Below are positions 24,951 to 34,704 of a DNA stretch of 64,000 nucleotides, one piece after another. A model generated the notes under the pieces. That model did not search any database. It saw nothing but the letters and a program-made list of their open reading frames with translations, and was not told where the DNA came from. The DNA comes from Psychrobacillus soli (GTDB lineage: Bacteria; Bacillota; Bacilli; Bacillales_A; Planococcaceae), in assembly GCF_006861775.1 (NCBI RefSeq), contig NZ_VDGG01000019.1:1-64000 (forward strand), read 5' to 3'. The position numbers and the translations under genes were made by a program. Numbering within the stretch: position 1 is the first letter of the stretch; each line of letters opens with the position of its first letter.

Positions 24951-26567
24951 CTAAAAACCAATTTTTTTCGTATACTTTGTCAGTCTTTCTCCAAAGAGCT
25001 TTTGCGCAAGACCAAGTCGCAATGTTACATATCCATAAAATGCCGCTCCTATGGAAGCACAAACGAATATAACTACTAACGCTTCCATCTTATGATCGAT
25101 CATGAACATTTTCTCAATTCCCCATTTGGATAGGAATACTAGACTTAACATCACTACATTCACCATCACGATTAATATAATTCTTCTTAAAACCATCGTC
25201 GATTTGTAATGCAATGTTTTTCGAATGGCAAACATATTTAATCCAATTGCCACAACATATCCTAAGGCTGTCGCCAAAATAGCACCATCCGTTTCAAATG
25301 CTTTTATCAAAGGTGTATTTAATACGAGTTTCGTTAATATACCAAGTAACAAATTCAGGATAATAAGTTTTTGTCGATCTATTCCTTGTAAAATGGCTGT
25401 TGTTACGGGATAAAGCGCAAATAATATAGCAACTGGGGCATAATGTGCAAGCACTGCTGTTCCTGTTTCACTTTGCTGGTAAAACATAAGGTAAAATTCA
25501 TTCGCTAAAATGGAAATACCCATTGCAGCTGGCACAGTTAAGAATAATAATATTTGAAAAGTTTGGTCTAGTGATTTTCTTACTTGTCCAAAATCTTGCT
25601 TCGCGTAATAACTTGTAATTACCGGAATTAACGTCATGGAAAATCCTGTTGCTAGCATTACAGGGATCATCACTAATTTATGTGCGGAAAAGTTGAGCAT
25701 TCCAAGTAACGTATTGGAAATTTCCCCATTAATACCTATCTTCAACATTGCTCGGTTAAATGTAATCATATCGATAAATTGGAATAATGGATTGATAACA
25801 CCAACTAAAGCAAATGGAACCGTGTAAATCAACATCTCTTTATAGATATTTGTAAGTGAAACATCCGAAGTCATTTTACCACTCGAATTGAGCAATACAT
25901 TAAACTCTGGCTTTAATTTTTTCCAATACCAATATAAAACGATTAAACTTGCAATCGCCCCTAAAAACGCAGCAAACACCGCAAAAGAAATCGCGGTTTT
26001 TTCAGTACCTTTGAAAATATAAACGACCATAAATCCGCCTGCTAGTACAAACAGAATACGTACAATTTGCTCAAATAACTGAGAAACTGCTGTAGGAGTC
26101 ATATGTTGATATCCTTGGAAAAACCCTCGGATTAAACTCATAACAGGTACTACTATAACCGCAAAACTGACATATTTAATGACGGTAGCTACATCTTCTA
26201 CAGTAAAAAGTGCCTCATCATCTTTAATAATGAGATGTGCGATTGGTTCCGACATTACAAATAAAACGATAAAACCTAAAACTCCAGTACCCATCATCAG
26301 TAGCATACTGGATTTCACTAATTTTCGACCAGTCGCATAATCCCCTAGCGCATTATATTTCGAAACAAACTTAGAAACGGCAATGGGCACCCCAGAAACA
26401 GCTATCGCAAGCATAATGGAATATGGCACATATGCGTATTGATATAGTGCCACATAATCTTCGCCAATGATTTGGTAAAAAGGAATAACATATAATACAC
26501 CTAAAATTCTTGATAATAAGAGACCAACCGTCAAAATCATTGTCCCTTTTAATAAATTCGAAGCCAT
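24951..26567 (-). CDS. ytgP: Lipid II flippase of the MurJ/MVF superfamily (YtgP)
   Basis: 538 aa with about 14 membrane segments, matching YtgP length. Family features are KGTMILTVGLLLSRILGVLYVIPF at the N terminus, SGVPIAVSKFVSKYNALGDY (about 55-75), RGFFQGYQHMTPTAVSQLFEQIVR (about 147-170) and ILQGIDRQKLIILNLLLG near 390. The protein translocates lipid II across the membrane for peptidoglycan synthesis in B. subtilis. It is followed 9 bp later by ytzG, probably co-transcribed. A multi-hairpin intergenic element lies immediately upstream of its start. Confidence 0.93.
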   Translation of the reverse strand: MASNLLKGTMILTVGLLLSRILGVLYVIPFYQIIGEDYVALYQYAYVPYSIMLAIAVSGVPIAVSKFVSKYNALGDYATGRKLVKSSMLLMMGTGVLGFIVLFVMSEPIAHLIIKDDEALFTVEDVATVIKYVSFAVIVVPVMSLIRGFFQGYQHMTPTAVSQLFEQIVRILFVLAGGFMVVYIFKGTEKTAISFAVFAAFLGAIASLIVLYWYWKKLKPEFNVLLNSSGKMTSDVSLTNIYKEMLIYTVPFALVGVINPLFQFIDMITFNRAMLKIGINGEISNTLLGMLNFSAHKLVMIPVMLATGFSMTLIPVITSYYAKQDFGQVRKSLDQTFQILLFLTVPAAMGISILANEFYLMFYQQSETGTAVLAHYAPVAILFALYPVTTAILQGIDRQKLIILNLLLGILTKLVLNTPLIKAFETDGAILATALGYVVAIGLNMFAIRKTLHYKSTMVLRRIILIVMVNVVMLSLVFLSKWGIEKMFMIDHKMEALVVIFVCASIGAAFYGYVTLRLGLAQKLFGERLTKYTKKIGF

Positions 26568-26582
26568 AAAACCCGCCCAATC

Positions 26583-26727
26583 CTATCAAATTCGCCTTGG
26601 CGTATTTTTTTGCGCCCAGATTTTTCTCGAGCACGGTCGAGAAATCCCTCTAAAAATCTGTGGCATCCGCCGGAGGTTTAACGTCATTCAGCAGTTATTT
26701 ATTGCTGGATGAAGTTAAATTGTCTAC
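26583..26727. repeat. Multi-hairpin intergenic element
   Basis: Three nested palindromic pieces lie in succession: CGCCttGGCG (26593-26602), TTTCTCGA-6 nt-TCGAGAAA (26617-26638) and CATTCAGCA-9 nt-TGCTGGATG. Between them is GCATCCGCCGGAGG. The GC-rich, hairpin-dense composition within an AT-rich spacer resembles dispersed repeats in Bacillales. A weakly similar block may exist at 52205-52315. It sits between two divergent genes. Confidence 0.55.
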
Positions 26728-26766
26728 ACTACAGTTTACATCTGTCTCATGAAAACCACAATCGTG

Positions 26767-26772
26767 TATAAT
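26767..26772 (+). promoter_or_regulatory. Probable -10 box of ytfP
   Basis: TATAAT lies 30 bp before the start codon. No convincing -35 hexamer sits 16-18 bp upstream. Confidence 0.45.
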
Positions 26773-26801
26773 AAAGAAAAAAGTGAAAGTGTGAACTATT
26801 T

Positions 26802-28061
26802 ATGTATGACGTAATTGTAATCGGTGGGGGTCCATCGGGATTAATGGCTGCTGCCGCTGCTGGAGCAGAAAAGAAAAAAGTGTTACTTATTGAAAAAGGT
26901 TCGAAGCTTGGGAAGAAACTTGCTATATCTGGTGGTGGACGTTGTAACGTAACGAATCGACTTCCTCAAGAAGAAATTGTGAAAAATATCCCTGGAAACG
27001 GACGCTTTTTGTTCAGTCCATTCTCTGTTTTTAATAATGAAGATATTATTGCGTTTTTTGAAAACCTCGGGGTTGCCTTAAAAGAAGAAGATCACGGAAG
27101 AATGTTCCCTGTCTCGAATAAGGCAATGGATGTTGTGAATGCATTACTTGATGAATTAAAAAGATTAAATGTCGAAATTAAACTAAATTCTCCAGTTGCA
27201 AAGCTTTTAATGAATGATGAAAAAATAATTGGTGTTCGCCTAGCTGACGGCGAAGAAATTGTTGCAAGTAGCGTTGTTGTAGCAGTTGGTGGAAAAGCAG
27301 TTCCACAAACTGGTTCTACAGGTGATGGCTATCCTTGGGCCGAAAAAGCGGGACATACGGTTACGGATCTCTATCCAACAGAAGTTCCTTTATTATCAAA
27401 CGAGCCTTTTATTAAATCAAAGGAACTTCAAGGTCTTGCACTAAGAGATGTTGCAGTTTCTGTACTTAAGAAAAATGGAAAACCAATTATTACCCACCAA
27501 ATGGACATGCTCTTTACCCATTTCGGCCTAAGTGGTCCAGCCATATTACGCTGTAGTCAATTCGTTGTGAAAGAACAAAAGAAAAACGGCGGACAGCTTG
27601 TTCAAATCCGCATTGATAGTTTACCTGATCAAAATGAAGAGCAAACATTCCAATCCTTACTCTCTGCCATCAAAGAAGATCCGAAAAAAGCGGTGAAGAA
27701 TGTTTGGAAAGGTATTGTGCCAGAAAGGTGGCTTTTATTCTTGCTGCAGCGTGCTAGTATCCAGGAAAGTGAAGATGGTCAAAATCTAGCCCACGATAAA
27801 ATAAGAGATCTTGCTCATCAATTGAAACAATTTACAGTGAATGTTTATGGTACGCAACCATTGGACAAAGCATTTGTAACTGGTGGAGGTGTGTCCATTA
27901 AAGAAATTGAACCGAAAACAATGGCTTCTAAGAAAAAAGCCGGACTCTATTTCTGCGGAGAAATTTTGGATATTCATGGGTATACCGGTGGTTATAATAT
28001 TACGTCTGCCCTTGTAACTGGTAAAATTGCAGGAATGAGCGCTGCTGGTTTTAGTGGATGA
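26802..28061 (+). CDS. ytfP: FAD-dependent oxidoreductase, HI0933/YtfP family
   Basis: 419 aa. The dinucleotide-binding motif is at the N terminus ([19 protein letters not shown]), followed by [21 protein letters not shown], a hallmark of the HI0933/BaiN family. The C-terminal flavin motif [20 protein letters not shown] (about 384-403) completes the fold. It should be a cytoplasmic flavoprotein reductase; no substrate is established. It is divergent from ytgP, as in B. subtilis. The RBS is weak (GAAAGTG 9 nt upstream). Confidence 0.92.
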   Translation: MYDVIVIGGGPSGLMAAAAAGAEKKKVLLIEKGSKLGKKLAISGGGRCNVTNRLPQEEIVKNIPGNGRFLFSPFSVFNNEDIIAFFENLGVALKEEDHGRMFPVSNKAMDVVNALLDELKRLNVEIKLNSPVAKLLMNDEKIIGVRLADGEEIVASSVVVAVGGKAVPQTGSTGDGYPWAEKAGHTVTDLYPTEVPLLSNEPFIKSKELQGLALRDVAVSVLKKNGKPIITHQMDMLFTHFGLSGPAILRCSQFVVKEQKKNGGQLVQIRIDSLPDQNEEQTFQSLLSAIKEDPKKAVKNVWKGIVPERWLLFLLQRASIQESEDGQNLAHDKIRDLAHQLKQFTVNVYGTQPLDKAFVTGGGVSIKEIEPKTMASKKKAGLYFCGEILDIHGYTGGYNITSALVTGKIAGMSAAGFSG

Positions 28062-28133
28062 TCGTTTTCGGGAACTCGGTATCGTTTTTATTTGCCTGTA
28101 TTAAACAATATAATTGATATGTCAATCATAAAT

Positions 28134-28165
28134 AAAAAGGACCTAATTTTTTTAGGTCCTTTTTA
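28134..28165 (+). terminator. Terminator of ytfP
   Basis: Perfect stem AAAAAGGACCTAA / TTAGGTCCTTTTT with a 5-nt T loop. Confidence 0.9.
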
Positions 28166-28247
28166 TTATGTTCTTATTAACAAATACGCACCCCTAAGGT
28201 GATCAGCTTTGAAAACTCCATGTAACAAAATGGTATATTAAAATAAA

Positions 28248-28880
28248 TTATAGCGGTAGTTTCTTTTTTATAAGCTCAAAAGGGGGCATAAACGGATATT
28301 CAATATCGGTCGTTGGTAAGGACAGCATCACATGATCCAATAATGGATAATCATACAGTCTTCCTTCGTAAACTAACTCGAAACGCGGATGTATGAAAAA
28401 ATCATGTGGTGTAACAAGCGTCGGAGGAAGATTCCATAAATCCAGGCCACTTTTCTCAAAAACCTCCGCAATAAATTGAGAGCAAAAGTATTTATTCCTC
28501 TGGTTAATCGGACAGCGGACAGCAACACCAACGAGTCCTAGCAAATTATACGAATATATATCTTTATTATTATTAAAGCTTTGGATAACATCTCTGATGC
28601 GATTATACTCCTTTAATGAAACATCAATTTTTGATAATACGCATCTTGTGTTATAAAAATATCGATAGGTACCGAAATAAATATCTTCCTTTATAAAACC
28701 AGCAATCAACGGATTTCTCGGATATTTTCGCCCAAAACTATAGATTTCATCGAGTTTTTCGTCAAAAACGATTGAAACATGATTGTAAGGTGCATTTGTA
28801 AAATATTTGATTGTTCTATTTAATAATGTACCTGTATCGGTTAATAAAACATAAACCGTTTTTTGTTTCTTATCCATCAT
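28248..28880 (-). CDS. Permuted papain-like (YiiX/NlpC-P60-type) hydrolase
   Basis: 210 aa, no signal peptide. The circularly permuted papain-like layout is suggested by a His early (APYNHVSIVFDEKLDEIYSF, about 30-49) and the Cys in the later block YFCSQFIAEVFEKSGLDLW (about 130-150). This is the order seen in YiiX/YebB-type peptidases and lipid amidases. A wide polar middle contains FNNNKDIYSYNLLGLVG. It may act on lipids or peptides at the membrane inner face; the substrate is unknown. It is monocistronic on the minus strand, upstream RBS GGAGTAGC. Confidence 0.72.
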   Translation of the reverse strand: MMDKKQKTVYVLLTDTGTLLNRTIKYFTNAPYNHVSIVFDEKLDEIYSFGRKYPRNPLIAGFIKEDIYFGTYRYFYNTRCVLSKIDVSLKEYNRIRDVIQSFNNNKDIYSYNLLGLVGVAVRCPINQRNKYFCSQFIAEVFEKSGLDLWNLPPTLVTPHDFFIHPRFELVYEGRLYDYPLLDHVMLSLPTTDIEYPFMPPFELIKKKLPL

Positions 28881-28937
28881 TGCTACTCCTGTCCTTTTCC
28901 TCTTACTAGCTGCTCATCTCCCCCTACTCTATCTTCC

Positions 28938-29153
28938 TTAATCTCCTTTGTCATTTTTATATTCTAGAATATCTCCCGGTTGGCAATCTAATGACTTACA
29001 TATAGCTTCTAATGTGGATAACCTAATGGCTTTTGCCTTTCCATTTTTCAGTATTGAAAGATTTGCCATCGTTATTCCAACTCTCTCCGAAAGTTCTGTA
29101 ACACTCATTTTCCTTTTAGCCAACATCACATCGATATTGATTATTATTGCCAT
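28938..29153 (-). CDS. Xre-family HTH regulator (YozG-like)
   Basis: 71 aa, essentially one Cro/CI-type helix-turn-helix: DVMLAKRKMSVTELSERVGI, then TMANLSILKNGKAKAIRLST (recognition), LEAICKSLDCQPGDILEY. The start at 29153 is preferred (AGGTGAAAAGG just upstream). It begins 10 bp after a DUF2975 membrane protein gene. This two-gene pair matches yoaS-yozG in B. subtilis and is common in Firmicutes, where the small regulator probably controls the pair. Confidence 0.9.
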   Translation of the reverse strand: MAIIINIDVMLAKRKMSVTELSERVGITMANLSILKNGKAKAIRLSTLEAICKSLDCQPGDILEYKNDKGD

Positions 29154-29163
29154 CCTTTTCACC

Positions 29164-29640
29164 TCAGACTATTAAGTCATTTTCCGATTTTATATCAATC
29201 GCCTCTTTTAAAAGCTTTTGAAGAACTGCAGCAAACACTGCTATTACCATTGAAGCAAAAACAGGTACCATTCCGACTATGACAACACCCGGTGCATCAT
29301 CTAGCTCTGCTACTAGAAAGACAAATGGGAGAATTACCACATACAAACCACTAGTCGTCAATGCACAGAATTTAATTTTCTTTAGAGCTTTAACAGACAA
29401 CTCAGAGAATGCTTGGTTCTTATCAATATAACTTAAAAGTTTAAAAGCGTGATACAATGCAACGAAAAACGGAATCACGGATACATACATACCTATTAAT
29501 ATGGGATAGATTATATAGGCATAATCTGGATTTACTAGATTTTTAGGCAACCAATACATCCCAAATATGCCCAATGCAAGAACTGGCATTCCAATAAGAA
29601 TCACAGCTATCTTTAAAAAGAGAGTTGATCCTCGTTTCAT
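29164..29640 (-). CDS. DUF2975 membrane protein (YoaS-like)
   Basis: 158 aa with four hydrophobic segments at about 10-30, 45-66, 95-115 and 122-143. Between TM2 and TM3 is the polar stretch SYIDKNQAFSELSVKALKKI, characteristic of DUF2975. The C terminus ends in a cytoplasmic helix (LLKEAIDIKSENDLIV). The start at 29640 has GAGGTG 8 nt upstream. It is paired with a small Xre regulator downstream. Function is unknown; a membrane sensor or stress role would be speculation. Confidence 0.85.
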   Translation of the reverse strand: MKRGSTLFLKIAVILIGMPVLALGIFGMYWLPKNLVNPDYAYIIYPILIGMYVSVIPFFVALYHAFKLLSYIDKNQAFSELSVKALKKIKFCALTTSGLYVVILPFVFLVAELDDAPGVVIVGMVPVFASMVIAVFAAVLQKLLKEAIDIKSENDLIV

Positions 29641-29824
29641 AAAAAAGCACCTCACTAAATTATTGTCATTTTGAATTTAACATATTATTTATCGTTTTAC
29701 AATATATTTTTATTGATTACTAAAACATATTTATTGCTTTATAAGCTTATTGTCATTTAAATTTCTCTTCACCAAAATAAAAATTGAATTTTGAATTTTT
29801 TTATATTACAATGGTCTTTAACAA

Positions 29825-30066
29825 GCAATGAAGAAGAATAGTAGCTTTATAGAATGCTTTAGAGAGCTGACGGTTGGTGCAAGTCAGTAGCGGACATAGA
29901 GTGAATGGACTTCTGAGCTCCAATGCTGAAAGTAATAGTAGGTTTTGGCGTATGTCTACGTTATAAGACGCACAACTATTTGGTTGTGATTAAGAGGATT
30001 ACAAAAGTAATCAATGAAGGTGGCACCGCGGCTCTCCGTCCTTTTTAGATGGAGGGCCTTTTTGTG
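29825..30066 (+). promoter_or_regulatory. Tryptophan-specific T-box riboswitch
   Basis: T-box sequence AAGGTGGCACCGCG (30017-30030), with Stem I features AGAGAGCTGACGGTTGGTGC at about 29861. The specifier loop reads GAATGGACTTCTGAG with codon TGG (Trp) at 29906-29908. The discriminator-contact base is C, which pairs with G73 of tRNA-Trp. Terminator stem GGCTCTCC / GGAGGGCC followed by TTTTT ends at 30064. Uncharged tRNA-Trp should switch on trpE-trpG. Confidence 0.95.
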
Positions 30067-30098
30067 TTCAGTTGAGCAGAGAGAAGGAGAGATGAGCT

Positions 30099-31487
30099 AT
30101 GACAGTTGAGACGAGAAGTTATGAGATGAAAGAGATCCAAGGAGACATGATGACACCTATTTCCATTTATCATTCGTTAAATGGAAAAAAGAAAATGCTA
30201 TTTGAATCATCCGCAAAGCATGAAGAAAGCGGACGCTATTCGTTTATCGCATTAAATCCCATTGCTGAACTAATCGGGGACCAATCTAACTATACATTAT
30301 CGTATAGCCATGGGGAAACGGAGAAAGGGTCAACATCTGTTATTGAAAAGCTGAAAAAGTTGATACCTATTCATACAGAAAAGTACCCCTTTTCGTTTTT
30401 CGGCGGAGCAATTGGTTATTTGGGGTATGAAACGGCATTTTATCACGAGAAAATTGGTGAACTGTTGCCAGATGAATTAGAAATGCCCGATCTCCATCTG
30501 ATGTTTTATGACACGTTTATTGTGTATGATCATGTAAAGCAGACCGTTACAATAGCTGCTATCGATTTATTTAAAAATGGTCGCTCGCAGCAAGAAATGC
30601 TAAATGCGATCGAAGAAATATATTCAGATCTACAAGTAAGTACGACACATCAAATGGATGCTGTTACAAAACTAGCATTTAAACCGATGATGGAAGAAGA
30701 CCTATTTGTTCAAATGGTAGAAAAAGCAAAAGAACATATTGTTAAAGGCGATATTTTTCAAGTTGTTTTATCGCAGCGATTTACATCCCCCTTTAAAGGG
30801 AATCCTTTTTCGCTGTATCGACAACTTCGTACAGCAAACCCTTCTCCGTATATGTTTTATATGGACTTTGGAAGCTATACAATACTCGGGACTTCGCCGG
30901 AAAGCTTAGTAAAAGTAAATAATGGAATTGTCACAACAAATCCCATTGCCGGGACAAAGCCAAGGGGAAAAACTACCGAAGAGGATATCCAAATTGCAAA
31001 AGATTTACTAAACGATGAAAAAGAAATTGCCGAGCACCGTATGCTTGTGGACCTTGGGCGTAATGATATTGGAAGAATCTCCGAAATTGGTTCCGTGCAA
31101 ATTGAAAAGTATATGACGATTGAATACTATAAATATGTCATGCATATCGTCTCGGAAGTAACTGGCCGACTTAAGGAAGATTTGCATATACTGGACGTAT
31201 TAACCGCTTGTTTACCTGCTGGAACTGTATCTGGCGCACCGAAAATTCGTGCGATGCAAATTATTAATGAGCTAGAAACGATGAAACGCGGAGTATATGC
31301 TGGAGCGGTCGGTTATATTTCTGTCACTGGTAATATGGATTTGGCGCTAGCTATTCGTACGATGGTTGTGAAGGATAATAAAGCCTATGTTCAAGCTGGT
31401 GCCGGTATCGTCCATGATTCTGTGCCGACGAGTGAATTTGATGAAACGATCAATAAAGCTAAAGCACTTTTGGAGGTACAACGATGA
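30099..31487 (+). CDS. trpE: Anthranilate synthase component I
   Basis: 462 aa. The N-terminal half carries the Trp-feedback region KMLFESSAKHEESGRYSFIA (the LLES-type Ser motif). The chorismate-binding domain has GDIFQVVLSQRFTSPF, TTNPIAGTKPRGKT, LVDLGRNDIGRIS and LPAGTVSGAPKIRAM. Ala in PIAGT, where aminodeoxychorismate synthase PabB usually has Lys (PIKGT), and the tryptophan T-box both favour TrpE over PabB. RBS AGAAGGAGAG lies 9 nt upstream. It overlaps trpG by 4 bp (ATGA). No trpDCFBA genes follow in this window. Confidence 0.88.
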   Translation: MTVETRSYEMKEIQGDMMTPISIYHSLNGKKKMLFESSAKHEESGRYSFIALNPIAELIGDQSNYTLSYSHGETEKGSTSVIEKLKKLIPIHTEKYPFSFFGGAIGYLGYETAFYHEKIGELLPDELEMPDLHLMFYDTFIVYDHVKQTVTIAAIDLFKNGRSQQEMLNAIEEIYSDLQVSTTHQMDAVTKLAFKPMMEEDLFVQMVEKAKEHIVKGDIFQVVLSQRFTSPFKGNPFSLYRQLRTANPSPYMFYMDFGSYTILGTSPESLVKVNNGIVTTNPIAGTKPRGKTTEEDIQIAKDLLNDEKEIAEHRMLVDLGRNDIGRISEIGSVQIEKYMTIEYYKYVMHIVSEVTGRLKEDLHILDVLTACLPAGTVSGAPKIRAMQIINELETMKRGVYAGAVGYISVTGNMDLALAIRTMVVKDNKAYVQAGAGIVHDSVPTSEFDETINKAKALLEVQR

Positions 31488-32065
31488 TTTTATTGATCGA
31501 TAATTATGATTCCTTTACGTATAACTTATTTCAGCAAGTAAGTAGTCTTGGGAAAGATGTGCAAGTTATAAGGAATGACGCTATCACGATTGAAGAAATT
31601 GAGCTTTTAAATCCAGAAGCAATTATTATTTCACCTGGTCCTGGTACCCCAACTGAAGCAGGTATTTCAATCGAAGTCATTCAAAAACTGCATCAAAAAT
31701 ATCCGATTCTTGGAATTTGCCTTGGTCATCAATCGATTGGGGCTGCGTTTGGAGCAAATATTGTGCAAGCAAAGACAATCATGCACGGGAAGATTTCGGA
31801 AGTCGAACATACTCGGTCATCCATTTTTGAAGCTTTCACCGAGCCAATTTCCGTCATGCGTTATCATTCGCTTGTCATTGATGAACACACATTAGATGAA
31901 AAACTGGAAGTGCTTGCAAGAGCCGGAGATGACAACGAAATTATGGCGATTAAGCATCGAGAGTACCCGTTATACGGACTTCAATTTCATCCGGAATCGA
32001 TTGGTACAGTGCAAGGCGACCAGTTAATGAGGTCATTTATAGAAACACTGCATGTAAAGATATAA
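31484..32065 (+). CDS. trpG: Anthranilate synthase glutamine amidotransferase subunit (TrpG/PabA)
   Basis: 193 aa class I glutamine amidotransferase. It begins ILLIDNYDSFTYNLFQQV; the catalytic Cys is in PILGICLGHQSIGAAFG (about 76-92) and the His/Glu pair in GLQFHPESIGT near 168-178. It supplies ammonia to the chorismate-binding subunit encoded immediately upstream, with which its start codon overlaps. In B. subtilis a single such subunit serves both anthranilate and p-aminobenzoate synthesis, so a dual role is possible. Confidence 0.92.
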   Translation: MILLIDNYDSFTYNLFQQVSSLGKDVQVIRNDAITIEEIELLNPEAIIISPGPGTPTEAGISIEVIQKLHQKYPILGICLGHQSIGAAFGANIVQAKTIMHGKISEVEHTRSSIFEAFTEPISVMRYHSLVIDEHTLDEKLEVLARAGDDNEIMAIKHREYPLYGLQFHPESIGTVQGDQLMRSFIETLHVKI

Positions 32066-32071
32066 AGTCGC

Positions 32072-32102
32072 AAGCTCCTAGTCTTTCTAGGGGCTTTTAT
32101 CG
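32072..32102 (+). terminator. Terminator of trpE-trpG
   Basis: Stem AAGCTCCTAG / CTAGGGGCTT with a 5-nt loop followed by TTAT. The T run is short, so efficiency may be modest. Confidence 0.7.
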
Positions 32103-32125
32103 TTGGAAAAAGGTTGAGAGTAGGG

Positions 32126-32219
32126 TTAGTTGGAATTTTCGGGAGTTTAGTTGGAATTTTTGAAGGTTTAGTTGGAATTTCAGAGAATTTAGTTGGAAAA
32201 ATGAAGCCTTTAGTTGGAA
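32126..32219 (+). repeat. 21-bp-period array, family 1: five TTAGTTGGAA cores
   Basis: TTAGTTGGAA occurs at 32126, 32147, 32168, 32189 and 32210, each exactly 21 bp apart. The 11-nt spacers differ (for example TTTTCGGGAGT, AAATGAAGCCT). It lies between the trpG and leuS terminators, two convergent genes. The same core, inverted and at the same pitch, is at 59769-59841. Confidence 0.92.
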
Positions 32220-32234
32220 TAGCCAAAAAAAGTT

Positions 32235-32274
32235 AAAAAAGCTGCTTATCCCTCGAGAGGAATAAGCAGCTTTT
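32235..32274. terminator. Terminator of leuS
   Basis: Stem AAAAGCTGCTTAT / ATAAGCAGCTTTT around a small CCTCGAGAGG core. It works for the minus-strand leuS and perhaps as a backup for trpG. Confidence 0.85.
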
Positions 32275-32281
32275 CTGATTG

Positions 32282-34693
32282 TTAGATAACGATATTCACC
32301 ATTTTACCTGGAATTGCAATAATTTTCTTCACTTCTTGCCCTTCTAGCCATTGTTGAACTTGCTCGGAAGCTAACGCTGATGCTTCTAGTTCTTCTTTTG
32401 TAGCATCTTTTGCAACAAGAAGTTTTGCACGTACTTTTCCTTTAATTTGAACAGGAATTTCCACTTCATTGTCTACTAATTTCGATTCGTCAAATGTAGG
32501 CCATGCTTCATACGTCATTGTATCCTCATGCCCTAAAATGCTCCAAAGCTCTTCTGCAATATGTGGAACGATTGGAGAAATTAGTTTAACAAATCCTTCA
32601 ACATATTCTTTCGAAATATGTTCTGCTTTATATCCTTCATTGATAAATACCATCATTTGTGAAATAGCCGTATTATAATGCATGGATTCATAGTCTTCTG
32701 TTACTTTTTTGACAGTTTGGTGATACACTTTCTCCATATTTCCAGAAGAACTATCACTTACTTTTTCGCTTAGTTTACCATTCTCATCTACAAACAAACG
32801 CCAAATTCGGTCTAAGAATCTTCTTGAACCGTCCAGTCCATTCGTTGACCATGCCTTTGAAGAATCCAGTGGTCCCATGAACATTTCGTATAGACGAAGT
32901 GAATCGGCACCATGTGTTTTCACGATATCATCTGGATTTACTACGTTTCCTTTTGACTTAGACATTTTCTCGTTATTTTCACCTAGGATCATTCCTTGGT
33001 TAAATAGTTTTTGGAATGGCTCTTTCGTCGCAACAACTCCAATATCGTACAAGAATTTATGCCAGAAACGTGCGTACAATAAATGCAATACTGCATGCTC
33101 TGCTCCACCAACATAAATATCGACTGGTAACCAGCGTTCTGCTAGTTCGGGATCGATAAGTGCTTCATCATTGTTTGGATCGATATAGCGTAAGTAGTAC
33201 CAGCAGCTACCTGCCCATTGTGGCATTGTATTTGTTTCACGACGCCCTTTTTTCCCGGTTACAGGATCTACTACATTTACCCATTCTGTTATATTAGCAA
33301 GTGGCGATTCTCCAGTTCCACTTGGCTTAATATCCGTTGTTACAGGTAACATTAGAGGCAACTCAGACTCGTCTACAGTTGTTGAAGTACCATCTTCCCA
33401 ATGGATAACTGGAATTGGCTCTCCCCAATAACGTTGGCGGCTGAATAACCAATCGCGTAAACGATACGTAATTTTCTTCTCACCTTTACCGTTCGCTTCA
33501 AACCATTCAATTGCTTTAGCAATCGCTTGTTGTTTGTTCAAACCATTTAAGAAGTCTGAGTTCACTAGTGTTCCATCTTCTGTGTAAGCTTCTTCTTCGA
33601 TACTTCCGCCAGAAACTACTTCTACAATCGGCAAGTCAAATTGTTTTGCAAACTCATAATCGCGCTCATCATGCGCTGGAACTGCCATAATAGCACCTGT
33701 TCCGTATGTTGCTAAAACATAATCTGCAATCCAAATCGGCATTTTCTCGCCACTAACAGGATTGATTGCATAAGCACCAGTGAATACCCCTGTTTTATGT
33801 TTCGCTAGATCTGTACGCTCTAAATCACTTTTTAGCTTTACTTGATCTTGATAAGCTTGCACCGCTTCTGATTGCTCAGTTGTTGTAATTTTTTCAACCA
33901 GTTTGTGCTCTGGAGCTAACACCGCATACGTTGCACCGAAAATAGTATCTGGACGTGTCGTAAATGCACGGAACGATTCGTTCGTACCATCTATTTCAAA
34001 CGTAAGCTCTGCACCTTCCGAACGTCCAATCCAGTTACGTTGCATTTCTTTTAAGCTTTCCGGCCAATCCAGTTCATCCAAGTCTTCCAATAGTCTATCT
34101 GCATAAGCAGTAATACGAAGAACCCATTGACGCATCGGACGGCGTTCTACCGGATGTCCCCCACGCTCTGATAGTCCATCGATTACTTCTTCATTTGCAA
34201 GAACTGTACCTAATGCAGGACACCAGTTTACAGGCACTTCGTCTACATAAGCCAATCCTTTTTTGTAAAGCTGAATGAAAATCCATTGTGTCCATTTGTA
34301 ATAAGATGGATCAGTCGTATTCACTTCTCTATCCCAATCATAAGAAAAACCAAGATCATTCATTTGACGTTTAAATGTAGCAATATTCTTCGCAGTAAAT
34401 TCTGCAGGATCGTTACCCGTATCAATCGCGTATTGCTCTGCAGGAAGTCCAAAAGCATCCCATCCCATTGGATGAAGCACGTTATAGCCTTGTTTACGTT
34501 TAAATGCACTTAAAATGTCCGTCGCAATATAACCAAGTGGATGACCTACATGAAGTCCAACTCCTGAAGGATATGGGAACATATCTAGTGCATAAAATTT
34601 TGGTTTCGAAGGATCATCCACCATTTTATACGTCTTGTTTTCCTTCCAATACTGTTGCCATTTTTTTTCGATTGATTCATGATTAAAACTCAT
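32282..34693 (-). CDS. leuS: Leucyl-tRNA synthetase
   Basis: 803 aa, normal for bacterial LeuRS. The class I HIGH motif appears as [17 protein letters not shown] (about 38-54). The CP1 editing domain includes [17 protein letters not shown] and [20 protein letters not shown]. The KMSKS motif is in [16 protein letters not shown] (about 575-590). RBS AGGAGGA lies 8 nt before the ATG. A leucine T-box lies directly upstream. It charges tRNA-Leu in the cytoplasm. Confidence 0.98.
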   Translation of the reverse strand: MSFNHESIEKKWQQYWKENKTYKMVDDPSKPKFYALDMFPYPSGVGLHVGHPLGYIATDILSAFKRKQGYNVLHPMGWDAFGLPAEQYAIDTGNDPAEFTAKNIATFKRQMNDLGFSYDWDREVNTTDPSYYKWTQWIFIQLYKKGLAYVDEVPVNWCPALGTVLANEEVIDGLSERGGHPVERRPMRQWVLRITAYADRLLEDLDELDWPESLKEMQRNWIGRSEGAELTFEIDGTNESFRAFTTRPDTIFGATYAVLAPEHKLVEKITTTEQSEAVQAYQDQVKLKSDLERTDLAKHKTGVFTGAYAINPVSGEKMPIWIADYVLATYGTGAIMAVPAHDERDYEFAKQFDLPIVEVVSGGSIEEEAYTEDGTLVNSDFLNGLNKQQAIAKAIEWFEANGKGEKKITYRLRDWLFSRQRYWGEPIPVIHWEDGTSTTVDESELPLMLPVTTDIKPSGTGESPLANITEWVNVVDPVTGKKGRRETNTMPQWAGSCWYYLRYIDPNNDEALIDPELAERWLPVDIYVGGAEHAVLHLLYARFWHKFLYDIGVVATKEPFQKLFNQGMILGENNEKMSKSKGNVVNPDDIVKTHGADSLRLYEMFMGPLDSSKAWSTNGLDGSRRFLDRIWRLFVDENGKLSEKVSDSSSGNMEKVYHQTVKKVTEDYESMHYNTAISQMMVFINEGYKAEHISKEYVEGFVKLISPIVPHIAEELWSILGHEDTMTYEAWPTFDESKLVDNEVEIPVQIKGKVRAKLLVAKDATKEELEASALASEQVQQWLEGQEVKKIIAIPGKMVNIVI

Positions 34694-34704
34694 TTAGATT
34701 TCCT

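Noticed and set aside
30099-31487. PabB (aminodeoxychorismate synthase) for the chorismate-binding gene
   Set aside because: PIAGT in place of PIKGT and a T-box with a TGG specifier favour TrpE, though a dual role of the amidotransferase subunit remains possible.
32126-32219. 21-bp arrays as CRISPR
   Set aside because: Cores are only 10-12 bp, spacers about 9-11 bp, no leader and no cas genes.
31987-32226. Minus-strand 79-codon frame with a heptapeptide repeat of the IPTK type over the 21-bp array
   Set aside because: Since 21 bp equals seven codons, any 21-bp array makes a heptad repeat when a frame is open. The frame overlaps trpG, has no RBS, and at the sister array (59769-59841) the equivalent frame is broken by a stop between the first two units.
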